Origin: Styela clava
Taxonomy: Eukaryota; Chordata; Ascidiacea; Stolidobranchia; Styelidae
Reading direction: 5' to 3'
NCBI RefSeq assembly: GCF_964204865.1
Contig: NC_135259.1
Location: 17,804,974-17,868,973 of the forward strand
DNA: 64,000 bases
Part shown: one piece after another, positions 36,949-50,500 of the stretch
Layout of the letters: each line of letters starts with the position of its first letter
Numbering within the stretch: the first letter of the stretch is position 1
Translations under genes and position numbers: made by a program
The notes under the pieces: model-generated
What the model was told of the DNA's origin: nothing
The model's input: the letters and a program-made list of their open reading frames with translations, nothing else
The model's database searches: none

Positions 36949-38555
36949 CTAAACTACAGTGGAAGTTATAGCAGAATATTTAACACCTACTTCGCCGTTT
37001 GGGTTGTCTCTGATTGCATTGTCTATTGTTAATGTTTTTGTTGCATCATTACAGGTGTACTTCACTTTCACATTGGAGCAGAATTTATTTGGTAGCTGTC
37101 TCAAAAACTCAGCTGCTTTATCCACTTCATCAGTTGTGCTTTTGTCCGTAATTTCAATTTTCTTTTTGCACATTTGCAGAAGTTGATCATCGTTAAGTTC
37201 ATTGCAGATTGAAAACCAGTTCAAAGTTATTTGTGGTTCAATGTGAATTTGTTTCAAGATATTTGCAATATTATCTTTGATGAATTTCTTAATAACCTCC
37301 CGTTTATTGGAAACTTCTTTCTCATCAATTACTATTTCAGCTGGTTCGAATATTTGCTTTGCCGTTTTCATTGTTTCTTCTCTTAAAAATCCAGCAATCA
37401 TTATCCATATGTTTGCAAATGAGCCAAACTTCAAAGATTTTTTTTTCAATCTTTTTTTTAAATCGTCCACTTTGCAAAAAAAGGCAAAATACATGGCAAT
37501 AGTAAAGAAATTCTGCAAGTTGTCACAGTTGATTGAAGATTTTACATTGACAATGGAGTTTTTTTCATACTCCAAGAATGAGAGACCACCACTGTTTAAG
37601 GACGATTCCATGACAGATGTTGCAACTTGTGATTGGCTGCTTGACCTGCGTTCATTTTTTTTTACTTTCTCCGGATTAATATTAGCGGCTTCATTTCTTT
37701 TTGGTACATTATTAATTTTCTGACACAAATAATTGATTTTGTCTTTCCTTTGAACCAATGGATATCTGTTCAATTTCTCAAGGAAAAGTTGAACGACTAC
37801 GGAAGAGAATGAGTCAGGATCTGCATTGATTTTATTATTCTTTATCCAGTACAAAATGCTTTCACAGAATCCTGGGTTTGCACAAAAATATCGGAAAACA
37901 TTAGAAAGATCAATGATATCGCTTTTCTTTCCCAAAATGTTTTTCATCATATTCATGATTCCAGTATCATCAAATCCCTCAATATTTATAGACAGTGTGG
38001 GTTTCAAAAACTGTTTCCTCGGATCATGTGATGTAGAGCAGAATACTTGGGACTTGGAGAATTGTCGATTAGTGACAAAAAAATTATAAAAAATTTCATT
38101 CGGTAGTCCCTCAGTTTCATAAAGAAAATACTGGAGCTTGAATTCAGGTGATAAGTGGAAATTGTCAACAATGAATACAACTTGGTTAGAGTTATTCTTT
38201 ATCCAATGAAAAACAATATCCATTTCCTCTTTGGACAAATCAGTCATGTACACATGCAGTATTGATTTTACATTGAATTTTGTTTTGAGTGTTTCCACTT
38301 CTTCGTAATTCAAAAAAATTGTCAGTTTTGTATTGGGTACACATTCCAAGAAATAGCTACAACATGCAGTTTTGCCTGTGAAATTCTCTCCAATAATCAT
38401 TACTGTATCTCCTTCTTTAATTTGAGTTGCCTGCAATTTAAGGTCTTCAATGACATCACCGCTAGGAACTTTAATGAGCTTTGGTGTAACGAATGTACTT
38501 TCATTTAGAAGCTTTTTAGCCATTTGTTTGAACTTTTGTTGCAGAAGAAGGATAA
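36949..38555 (-). other. NACHT/STAND-like NTPase exon
   Basis: One exon, about 535 aa (residues about 1260-1794), entered in phase 1 from the last FN3 exon. Counting from the internal Met at 38523: Walker A GENFTGKT at 45-52; Walker B VVFIVD at 115-120, followed by NFH without the second acidic residue usual in NACHT; a sensor-like QVFCSTSHDPRK at 159-170 in the place of the NACHT TSRP; a GFDDTGI-type element; and YFCANPGFCESILYWI, which resembles the NLR NP-L-x-C helix. A Ser-rich linker (ERRSSSQSQVATS) follows, then helices NIWIMIAGFL and NWFSICNELNDDQLLQMCKKK that recall the NLR HD2 region. There is no LRR after them. The assignment to NACHT rests on motif order, not on a profile search. 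Confidence 0.7.
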
Positions 38556-41500
38556 CTGTAAAATAGATTAATGTATATATAACATGTGTATATAAAAGAT
38601 AAATGACTGCAATGACTTATTCATGTATAACACAAAACTAGTTTTTACTAGAAATGAGTCTGGTCTTACAGGGATACATGTAACAGACAGTAAAGTTGCC
38701 CAGATATTGAGAGTTCAGAAATAATAGTAATACATGCACAACGGTTATAAAAAAACAAACAATATTCATATCTTTACAGACAAACTATATCAGGTCAAAA
38801 GATGGAGATGAAAAGTCTTCGATTAAATTTTATCTATATGGTGATTCGAAATGCTGGTTAAACTGTATGATTCGCTTATCAATAGTTGCACACATATTAC
38901 CAGAAAGAAGCCTAAAAAATCCCAACCCTATACGAATATTCCACAGAGGAGTATTTTTAAGAGTATTAAAGGCTGAAAATACAGTCTGAGTGCATTAAAT
39001 AAAAGCGATTTTGAGAAGTGAAAAGGGTTGAGATAAAAACAAATTGGTCAAATACATCTGTGATTTTTATAGTGTCTGTGTTATGAATTGTATTCAAATT
39101 GCTCCAAGAAACTATGGCTGGCTTAACTGTTATGTTTAATTTTTTTTAAATTCAAACAGCATTCCAATTTTGGTCTGATATCTAGATTAGGTCATCACAT
39201 TTTGTATTTTATCGGCTGCTGAAAAAAGAGTTTAACATCATAGAAATAAACATGGTCATGGAAATAAACATTGTACACCAAATAGCTTACCTTGTCTAAA
39301 CTTCAGCACATCTGATAAATTGCTTTCTCCAGCGGCATTGTAAGACTGCACAGTTACTTCTAAATCAACCAGGTCTTCACATTGCAATGTATACATAGGC
39401 ATTTTAGTATTATAACTCTTATTGTTGATTTTGAAAATATATCCGTCTGCACCTTCGCAGAATTTGCATGATAAATTGACCTCTTGGGTTGAAAGTATTT
39501 GTTGTTGAAGATCAGTTGGAACAGCAGGTACTGAAAAAAGTGATGAAAATGGGTTAAATAAGTTTTTAACATATTGTAAAGTTGTTATTGTCACTATGTT
39601 TTTTATTTAGATCCTATTCTATATTAAGTTGTAATTGAACCAGTAAGGTCATATAACAATATTTCAATGCTATAAAATATTACAATATTATTAAAATAAT
39701 ATTCTAAATCATAGAAAGTCAATCCAATAGCAATGTGAATACTATGAATACAAAGTGAATGTTTCAAAAATATAAATATAATATAAAATGAGTTGTTCTT
39801 ATATTTTTATAATTTAAACTTCTGCCTACCTGTGAAAAACTGTACCATGGGGGACTTTGCGCTCCCACCACTATCATTACTTGCTGTGACGTAGACTTCA
39901 TATTTTTTCCCAGGTTCCAAGTTTTCCAAAATAAATTCGTCTTGATAAACAATTTCTTGTTTCCAGTCTCTATGATGTTCTATTCTCCAATGGAATTCAT
40001 ATTCTGATACATTGCCTATCTCGTTCCACGTGAATTTTTGTTCTTCATGACTGATGCTCATGGTTTTAACAACCAGCGATTGTGAACCTAGAAAACAGAA
40101 ACAAGGTTATAGGATAGGAGTTTCATATTTATACCAGGAATGAAAGAAGCTGTTGGGAAAGCTTAATCATATGGCGTACCTCGGATCCTTATCAGATTAC
40201 CGGTTCCCGCTAATGTATGGAGTTAGTTGGCTATTATTTGTTTCAGATGCAACTCAATGGCCAGGGAATAGTTTGCATCAATACATCATATACTTATATT
40301 TGTATTCAAAACTCATAAAATATCTTACGTGTCCAAATCGGATCAGACATTATTTCTTCACTATTAAGTTCTTCATCTGTTTCATGAACTGAAGTCACTC
40401 CTACTTTATATTTTGTGCCTTCATGTAGTCCACTCAATTCAATAATATCTCCAGATTCTATAATTTCTTTGACTGTGCCTTCATTTAAGTTGATAAATCT
40501 GAGTTTGTATTTTGAGGTCGAAGATGCTTCTGATCCTTCAAGTCTTACAATAAGTTCAGTGGTTGGATTTTTCATGCTGTTCTCCACCTGTACACTTTCC
40601 ACTGGGTGAAGTGCTGCAATATAAAGATTGTAAATTTGGTATAAATATAACTTTTGAGGTGCAAAAGATAAACAAAAAATCGGAGTCAAACAAATAAAAT
40701 TATCAGTCACTTTAATAGAAGTAATAAAATCACTCATAAAGTGATGGCTGATGGATACAATTTTAGTGGTTCCTAAAATTGTTAGATCCAGGTGACCGTT
40801 GATAGATATTTAAAGCATATTTGGTAAAAACCTAATAGCATCGTGGTATTTGTTCCGATCTGAACATTTATCAAGTACGGAAAAAGGATACTTCTGCAGA
40901 TTCATAATTTAGGCCTTGAACTATATCGATAATTCAAAGTTTGCGACCACCTCAGAAAATCCATGCTACAGTTAAAAAAAAATCCGTTTCTGCGGATGCT
41001 AGGTTGACTATCTCCTAGTTGAAGTGGAAATAAATCCTTATTTAAATTGCAGTCTGACACAATTTTTAAATATGTGTGATGATCAGGTTTAGATTAGTCA
41101 GTTTAACACTTTGTAAGTTATTTTCATTATTTTATCTTATCGTGATAGCTGGGCATGTTTGACATTGCTTTAAGTAAAATACGTCTTAAAAATTACCTTG
41201 CATTTCCTTTTTCAAGTTGCATAAATAATATTGTTCAAAAGTACATGTGTATACACCTACCTAGGTCCCAAAGCATTGTCAAAATTTTTACTGACCTGTT
41301 TTAAATGCGAGTGTGTCTGATTCTTCTCCGACACCGCCAGAATTCAATGCTGTTACTGATACACTGTATTGACAATTGAGTTCTAAATCTTTGAAATGAA
41401 TGTTATTATCAGTTGTGGATTGTGTGACTGGTGCAATTCCATTTTTCTTCAGCTGTATATTGTATGAAGTTGCTCCTGGAACCTTATTCCATGTAATAAT

Positions 41501-44500
41501 TTGTGAACTTGTTGAATCTTTATGTGCTTGAATTTTGGGTATTTTGCAAGGACCTGAATACAACACAAAAATATATAAAATTTAATTCCGCTTTTAATTT
41601 ATGTTATCAATTTATCACATACTTTTATGTATTTGTATTTTGAAATCTTATTTTTGGAAAAATAAATTTATTATTTCGAAATCAGTCAATATTAGCATAA
41701 TCGATCATCATTTTGATAAAATCCTTTGAATTAAGCTATTTAACAACTTTAACTAATTCTAAATCTGAACCATTGAACAAGGGCGAGATTTGTACCCCTT
41801 TAACAATGACGTAACCCAAACATTGGTACATCATGTATTTATTCGTGTAAATGAGAATGATTACCTATACCAGGAGACGGCAAAAATTTTTAGTATAAGA
41901 GCCGCATGCAGCAAGTCGGAAATATGTGAGAGCCGCATAATTTTTGAAATTAATAATATTAGATTATCGTGAACTGAAATGAAATTTACACAAACGTATA
42001 ATAACAATTTTGCAAACTATCTTATATATATTCTTCAATCGCTTAATGAATTTGAAAAAAATGTTACGTTCTAGTTTCTCTTAGTCAAATTTGGATAGTA
42101 TATAATTATTGCCAGTGAAAAGAGCCGCATAAAAACTCCGGCAGACCGCGGTTTGCCCACCGTTGACCTATACCATTTTTGGAAATTATAAGTGTTGATC
42201 TCAACTTTTCAATATAATATAAAAATATAGTAACATTTCAAATGCCACGCAAATTTTATATTCTTCCCACTTTGCTGTTGTGCACTTTAAATTAAATAGG
42301 TTTTATCAGGTTATGGCCAGTCAACTAAGAGTTTATACAGTATAAAACTGACAGTTTACTTTAATTCTCATTTTTAAAATCATATCACCAATTGTATCTG
42401 TTTTAGGTAGATATCTGGTATCTATTTTGTCCTTAAACAACATACTTACATGTCCATATCTTTGTAGAGGAAACTTTTTCACTATTTAGTTTTTCATCTG
42501 CCTTATACACAGACCATGCTTGAACAAGATATTGAACACCAGGTGTAAGGCCACATATTGTGGTCATACAAAAATCTGTGTCAATTTTCTGAATTTCACT
42601 TCTATGTTGTCGCGAAACTGCAATTGCTCTTGCTTGATAGAATGATGGCTTGTTTTGGGGTTCAATTAATGTGCAGTTAATGGATGTACTCGGCCTGTCC
42701 GGATTGTTAGTAACTTCTAAACCTGCAGGAGGCATCATTCCTAAAGAAAAAACGTATTGAGTTTGCTTAAACGGATTTTGCATAATTATTACCTGAATAT
42801 TCCATATCATCAAATGTCTAATAAAACAGTTTACTCACACAGCCTCTCATCCAGTTACCTATTCGAGTCAAGTAGGCTATTCAGTAGCTCTCCCGATATT
42901 AACTTTTCTGTATTCAAACTTCCCCTAATTATTCATGAGTATAGGAAGAAATGAGGGTTGACCCCCTCCCCCCTTTTCAAATGTAAAAAAATGAAAAGGA
43001 TTTTTTGTATGTATTATACATTGTTTAGACCCTCGGGAATCTTGACCTCCGATTGGGCCCGCTAGCTGTTGCAGCCAAACTGTGTAATTTTAATTTTCAG
43101 ACCCTTCATTCGAAAATTCGTGTTTACACCCAAGCATATGTAGAAATCTGGGTACTCACTCCTGTTGTATGCGAACCAAGATAGCAGACACCGGATCGTA
43201 GTATGTGTACCAAGTTAGGGTTAGTATTTGTACCTGAAATTATGACATGACCTGGTACACATAATACGATTCGGTGTCCGCCATCTTGGTTCACATACTA
43301 CCGAAGTACGGAAATCTGTAGTTTACAAATGGCTTCATCAACGGAACTCATTAAGAGCAAACATTTCTTACCTGTTTTGAATTCAACAGGTTCTGATTCT
43401 TGTCCTGCACCCGCGCCATTGACTGCTGTAACATGGGCAATGTGTAGCATTCCAAGTTGCAAGTTTGGTATAGTTTTATAACATACTGCTGTGTCAATTA
43501 CAGTAAAATTTCCATCAACTGGTTTATAACTTAACTTGTATGCGATTGCTGATGGTATGAGATTCCATTTCAATGTAAATGTGTCCAAAGTAATGTATGC
43601 TGCTTCCAATCCATGAACTTTTGGGCAGTCTGTCATAAATATGTATGATAAATTTTTGGCGGGTCACGTTATTAATTTCCTTACAGTATAGTAACAGAAA
43701 ACTCAGACAAATGAGTCTGACAGTACATTTGACACGAATTAAATAATGATTGTTATATGCTGTTAAGAATGAGTAGTGTTTAGCTCTCTAAGAAACATCA
43801 GTTGACATAATGTCCAAGCTTAGAGAAAACGCCTAACATTGCAAGAGATTTATTATCAAAAAGCAACACTATTATAAACATATTCCAAAAAAAATGTTAA
43901 CATTAATACCACTGAATGATTATTATTGCTTTGTGCAGGTCGATGTGCAGGACGGATAAAAGTCATCTAGGCTTCCGACCGTTGTGTGCATTTTGTGTAT
44001 TCAATTATTGGCGCTCCCGTAGTATGTGAAACAAGATGGCGGACACCGGAACGTAGTATGTGTACCAGGTTAGGTCATAAGTTTATTCCAATTTTCCTTA
44101 TTTTAGTTTATTTACGAGTTCGGTGACTAGCCAAGTGACTCCCGTAGTGTACCTGAAATTAAAGCCTAACACCAACCTGGTACACATACTACATTCCAAT
44201 GTTTTCCATATTGATTTACATAGCACAGAACTACCCAATCATTATGAGGATGTACAGTTGAAAAGATATAATACAATAGGTACTGCCGTAGTGTGTGTAC
44301 CAGGTTAGGAATGGCCATAATTTTGTTCCGATTATCTGGTACACATACTTCTGGAGCGCCATAAAACCATCTATTACGTTGTCACTAAGGTTGAAATTTG
44401 GGGCCTGAATTTGTATTTTAAAAATCTACTACTCACAATTTTCTAGGACTAGCAAAGTTTTTTAAAAAAAAAAAAGTATTTGAGGAGCTTATTTAGATAC

Positions 44501-47500
44501 AAAGTATTATTAAGTACACACAAACGTTTTATTATAGACGACAAAACAATAGGTAGAACCAATTAAGGTTTGTATAACAATCATTTCAGGAATTAAAACC
44601 TGTTTTTATGGCACACTTGTTTATCGAGTAGAAAACTTCTTTTGTCAATCTGCAATGGAATAAATAGAAAGAACTTACAAGTCCATATTTTGTCAGATAG
44701 GGTGAGTGTACTATTCCTCTTTTGACTATCGGAGATAGATCTGACAGAAGCTCTGTACTCGCAACTTGGTTTGAGATCATAGAACTCATAAGAACATTTT
44801 TTTGTTTTTCCTGGAATGGGATGATTTGTTGCAACTTCTATCAAGTCAATTTCATATTCTATAGCGCCGTCGCATCCTTTCCAAGAGACTAGGATTCCAG
44901 ATTCTTTATGATGAGGACTGTTGCTAGTTTTCAAATCTTCTGGTGGCGAAAGAGCTAAAAAGAAAATTTCAAATTATGTTAATATACCAAAAACCTCATC
45001 ATTACTTGATGAAAAAAGCTCAACGTTCTAATAATAATGATGTGCAGGAGGATTAAATGACTCCTTGCCACCAAAAAAATTTCACCTTCACGCTGGCTGG
45101 TTACAACTTCCTCCACCAAAAGGTTCATGATTTTCAAACAAATAAATGTCTAACTATTCTCATGGACTGGTAACTGGACAGAAAGCTTTGGTTTGCCATA
45201 TGAATGAAACTTTTTCCCACAAATTAAATATAAAAATTTTATTCCATCATTAGTTCAATAATGTTTTTAGAATATGGAGTACGGGTGAATTTATTTGTTT
45301 CAAAAAATAGCATCACAGCTAATTAATAATTGAACAAATCAAAGAAAATTTAAATCAAACAAAACCAAAGTACATTATCAGCAGAACTAACTTTTGTCAT
45401 ACCTGTCATAAAATGAACTGGCTTGGATATTTTACCCAAACCTCCTACATTGACCGCCATGACTGTAACGGAGCACCTTTTGTTCAGGGTAAGATTTGTC
45501 AGAGTAATTTCTGGCACATTTCTCTTGTGTTCGACAGAATTTCCATCTTTTTCCACGAAAATACAATACGACTCTGCTCCTTCCACATCATCCCAGTATA
45601 CTCTTTCCGAATTCCCTGTAAGGGCTTCACTTTTCACGTTTTTCACAGTTCCAGGTCCTGTTGTGAAAGTATATGTTTCTCTTATGTCACAACTTCTAAT
45701 TTTGTTCAATACACGATGCATAATTCGGTTACAGCTTTCTTTAACAAATATAGTATTGAATTAGTTTGCTGATGTTATACTTCCAGGCTGACAAATAACC
45801 AAGAAACTCATCATATATGTGCTCATTTGTGTTAATCAAGTCCATGCATCTAAAATGAATAGCTGGTTACTCAATTCCATACCATGGACCTGTAACTGAA
45901 TGTGAAGTCATAGTATGCCAAAAAATCAAGCCGCTCTATTGTCTTTCATCGCCCAGAGACAAAAAGGAAAAGCTTACTGTATGAACATATCCTACTGTGC
46001 CATTTTTGGGGCCAAATAACAAAATTTGTAATGAATAAGTTTAAATCAGTGCATATCTAATCCAAAGTACTGATTCAACATTTTTTTTGTGTAAATATAC
46101 ATATGCAGGCAATTTTGGCAAGATTAGAAAAATCTTTATAATGTGAAATTATTTTCCACAGGATGCAAATATTTGAGTGATTAACGGGTAAATGTAGTAC
46201 ATCACTGAAGCTTAGTGATAATTTCTAATGAAAGTGAAGTAAAAGTAGACAAGACAAATAACTTACGTATCCAAATAGGTTCGGCATAAACTTTCTTGCT
46301 TTCAACTCCATTCGTTCCAACAGCTTGAACAGAAACTGTGTAACAATGGCCTTCGTGCAGATTTGAGAATAGCGTTTGACATGATTCTTCTTCTTTTGTT
46401 TGAGAATCACCAGAGTCTGATTTTGCAGTGATCACATATTTACCAATTTTTTGATCTGAACCAGTGTATTTGACTTCCAAGAAAACATCATTCCCAGTGC
46501 AAATTGCACTCCTGTAAATATGTCTGGGAGGCAATAAATCTGGAATGACAAAGATTTTTATAAAAAGAGGAGTATATAAAGATGAGTTCATCAAAAGTGG
46601 CAATCTATACTGGTTTATGTCAAGCAGTAACTGACAATTTATCATTCCAGTTGAGCAAATGTAAAAAATGAAGGAATCTTTAACTTCATAAATATGAAGT
46701 TCGAATTTACAACCTATAACACAAAGAGCAAACATTTTTTTAATAGATAGGAAAAAAATCGACGTTGTTAGGTCTTGTAAATTTTGTTTTCTAGAGACAT
46801 TGTATGTGGGAAAAGATTAAATTACAATTTAGCATCTAGTTCTTATATACTCTTTAAAATAATATTTGGCAACTTTGGTTCATGCAAAAGAGAACCACCA
46901 CAACAAAATGAGTTGTGGGAAAGGAACAGATCAATCGAAATGTTATGTTATAAACGCTACATAACAGCATTGTTGCCAGCAGCAGCAAATCAGTAAACTA
47001 CATTAGTTTTTTAGATTGAATGAAGGCCAGTCTTATAATAAATTTTTATCAGTGAAAAGTTGGTAAGTTTTTCTGCATTAATATGTGACTTGAAGAAAAA
47101 CCAACATGGTCACCTTGTGAAGCATGCATTGGTCAGTGGTTCACTATTACTGACCTGATGTGAGGAGTAATTACCAAATGATGGTAGAAACTAATAGCTG
47201 CGTCAATACAGCCGAACATTTGTTTAAAATATATGAGTTTCACAGTCCAGAATGGCTGTTATCAGTAATTTGATTTGAGTCGATGTTAGAAAATTACTGA
47301 TCCTAGCACACTTAAGCCTTTAGACTTACCAGTGGTGAAAATCTCTGGTTCTGATAATTCACTTATCCCTGATGAATTTTCTGCGGCAACACAGACTTTA
47401 TAAGTTTGACCACCATCTAGATTCGAAAGTGTGAGCTCTGTGTCTAATGTTCGAATTGTTTCATAATTGCCATCACATCTTTTCTTCTTAACTAAGTATG

Positions 47501-50500
47501 CATTTGCTCCAAATGCAGGCTTCCAGCTGATGATTTGAGATGTGGGTGAAGTTTTGTCAGTTGTAAGACCTTCCACTTTTCCTGGATCTGGATCAAGAAA
47601 TTATGTGCAAGTTAGAATATTCCACTTGATAAATAATTCACTAGTTAATATTCAGTTTCAGATTTGTATTTTTTGTGTTATAGTGACGGTTATTCACAAT
47701 TTTATGGGTAATCAAGGCTGTCAAAATGAAAAAATCTGTATAATAAATATTATAACTTGAAAGTTTTTCGAATTATTTCAGCTATTTTACACCTTTGACT
47801 CAAATAAGATGCATGTAGCCATTCACATGAATAGCTCCATAAATATATTATACCACTGGAACAATAACAATGATCATGTTCATGAGATTATCTTTAAACT
47901 CTTGCTCCCTGGCCTATATCACATTATGGTAACATAATAGATAGAATAGGATTTTAGCATTCATCAAGTGGGAGAGATGAGCCAAACTCTATAACATAGC
48001 TTCATATAGCGTGATTGACCATGGTCAGTCCATTCATTCCAAGTATGAGAAATCCAACCAATATTTATTTCTGCTGAATGACCTAAGATGTCATAATGAT
48101 AAAATGGGATTTTTACATTAAACCCAGAAGAAAGCTGATAGGATTGTTTAATCATAAGGCGTAAACTGTTACCAGTGCGAGTGAAATTGTGTTTTACAAT
48201 GTGCCAACTACAAGCCTTTAGTAGAGCCATCAGTGGTGTTATGATATATGTGATGTGTTTCCAATGCTTATTACTATGACTCTGGCTGTTTTTTTTTAGA
48301 ATCCATGGAAAGTCACGCATATATATCTTACATGTTTGCATTGGATCCTTAAGCTTGCAGGATTCACTTTCAACTCCTTCCTTGGAGGCAACAACCCATA
48401 TATCATAGGTATCACCAGGTGTGAGATGTTCAATTTTTGCAAATCCTAGGTCAGCCTTGACTTTATTTATTTCTCCTGTTGTTAAGCTTCTGTAGAAAAC
48501 CTCATGTTCAATTCCTGGGAGTTGTTGATAATTAAATTTCACTATGAATGAGGTATCTGATGATTTGCGTCGAGTCTGTACAAAAAGATCAGTAGGCTTC
48601 TCCGGACCTGCAAATACAAAACACAATATAAATAATAGGCATTGACTAGAAGTTAAATTTTATACTTTGTAACATGAATGCTGTTGGAGATCTACTACAA
48701 ACTAGCAATGTTTCACCTCATAAAAACAGCCTTAGATGGACATCTCAAACATGATAAAAGGACAGAAAATTTTTGCGCTCGTCTCACTAATAAATATATG
48801 TGGGTTTGCAGGAGCACAGTCAGAAATTAAAGTGCTTCATGTAACCACTTATCAAAGAATACTTTTTTCAACTTTCAAGTTCATGTATATGGAATCTTAA
48901 CATGTCTAACTTTTCTAGGTAACCAAGATAAAGCACTTGGTTACACACCTGGTTGAAAAGTCAAAACTTCCGAATATCGTCCACATTTTTCAGTATCATC
49001 CTCTGTAATGCATGCTGCTACTTGTATGTTATATCTACTGTCAGGACATAGATCATTCATTGTAAACATTGGAACTGGGCATTGTTTTTCAGAAGGTTCC
49101 TCGCCATCTATCCACCATCTCACATAGTATTTCTCACAGTCATGATCATCCCATACTATTGTTGCTCTTGTATCTTGTGGTGAATATCCTCTGAGTTCTG
49201 GCTTTTCTATTCTGTCAGGATCTGAAACATGATTTTACAGCAATTAGAAGTCTCCATATTTCTAAAGTTTGGGTTTGGCAGTAAATATTGAACTAGTATT
49301 GGGAATAAGGATGAAATGCTTTTCATAACAAACTGAATGAGATTTATTTTTCTTTTTGTATACAAATTTCTGTGTGCAAGTGTGGTGTCAAAACCTAATA
49401 TATGCTCTGTAAAAGAAATAAACTGGAATCCAAATTTGGTCAAATAATGTACCAGATTTGGTCAAATAATGTACAAAATTAGAAACAAATGCAAGTGTTC
49501 CAAGTACATGTGGTGCTATAGGTTATAAAAGTGGCGTTTCAGAATGTGTGTACCAATATGGCTCTATAACATAGCTTCATATAGAGTGATTGTCCGTGGT
49601 CAGTCCATTCATTCCAAGTATGAGAAATCCAACCATTTATTTATTCCTGCTGAATGACCTAAGATATCATAATGGTAAGATGGGATTTTCATATTAAACC
49701 CAGAAGAAAGCTGATAGGATTGTTTAATCATAAGGCGTAACCTGTTACCAGTGCGAGAGAAATTGTGTTTTACAATGTGCCAACTACAAGCCTAAGCCTT
49801 TAGTAGAGCCATCAGTGGTGTTATGATATATGTGATGTGTTTCCAATGCTTATTACTATGACTCTGACTGTTTTTTAAAATACATAGAAAGTCACGCATA
49901 TATATCTTACATGTTTGCATTGGATCCTTAAGTTTGCAGGATTCACTTTGAACTCCTTCCTTGGAGGCAACAACCCATATATCATAGATATCACCAGGAG
50001 TGAGATTTTCAATTTTTGCAAATCCTAGGTCAGCCTTGACTTTATTTATTTCTCCTGTTGTTAGGCTTCTGTAGAAAACCTCATGTTCAATTCCTGGGAG
50101 TTGTTGATAATTAAATTTCACTATGAATGAAGTATCTGATGATTTGCGTCGAGTCTGTACAAAAAGATCAGTAGGCTTCTCCGGACCTGCAAATACGAAA
50201 CACAATATAAATAATAGGCATTGACTAGAAGTTAAATTTTATACTTTGTAACATGAATGCTGTTGGAGATTTATTACAATCTAGCAATGTTTCACCTCAT
50301 AAAAAACAGCCTTAGATGGACATCTCAAACATGATAATAGAAAAGAAAATTTTTGCGCTCGTCTCACTAATATGTGGGTTTGCAGGAGCACAGTCAGAAA
50401 TTAGAGTGCTTCATGTAACCACTTATCAAAGAATACTTTTTTCAACTTTCAAGTCCATGTCTATGAAATCTTAACTTGTCTAACTTTTCTATGTAACCTA

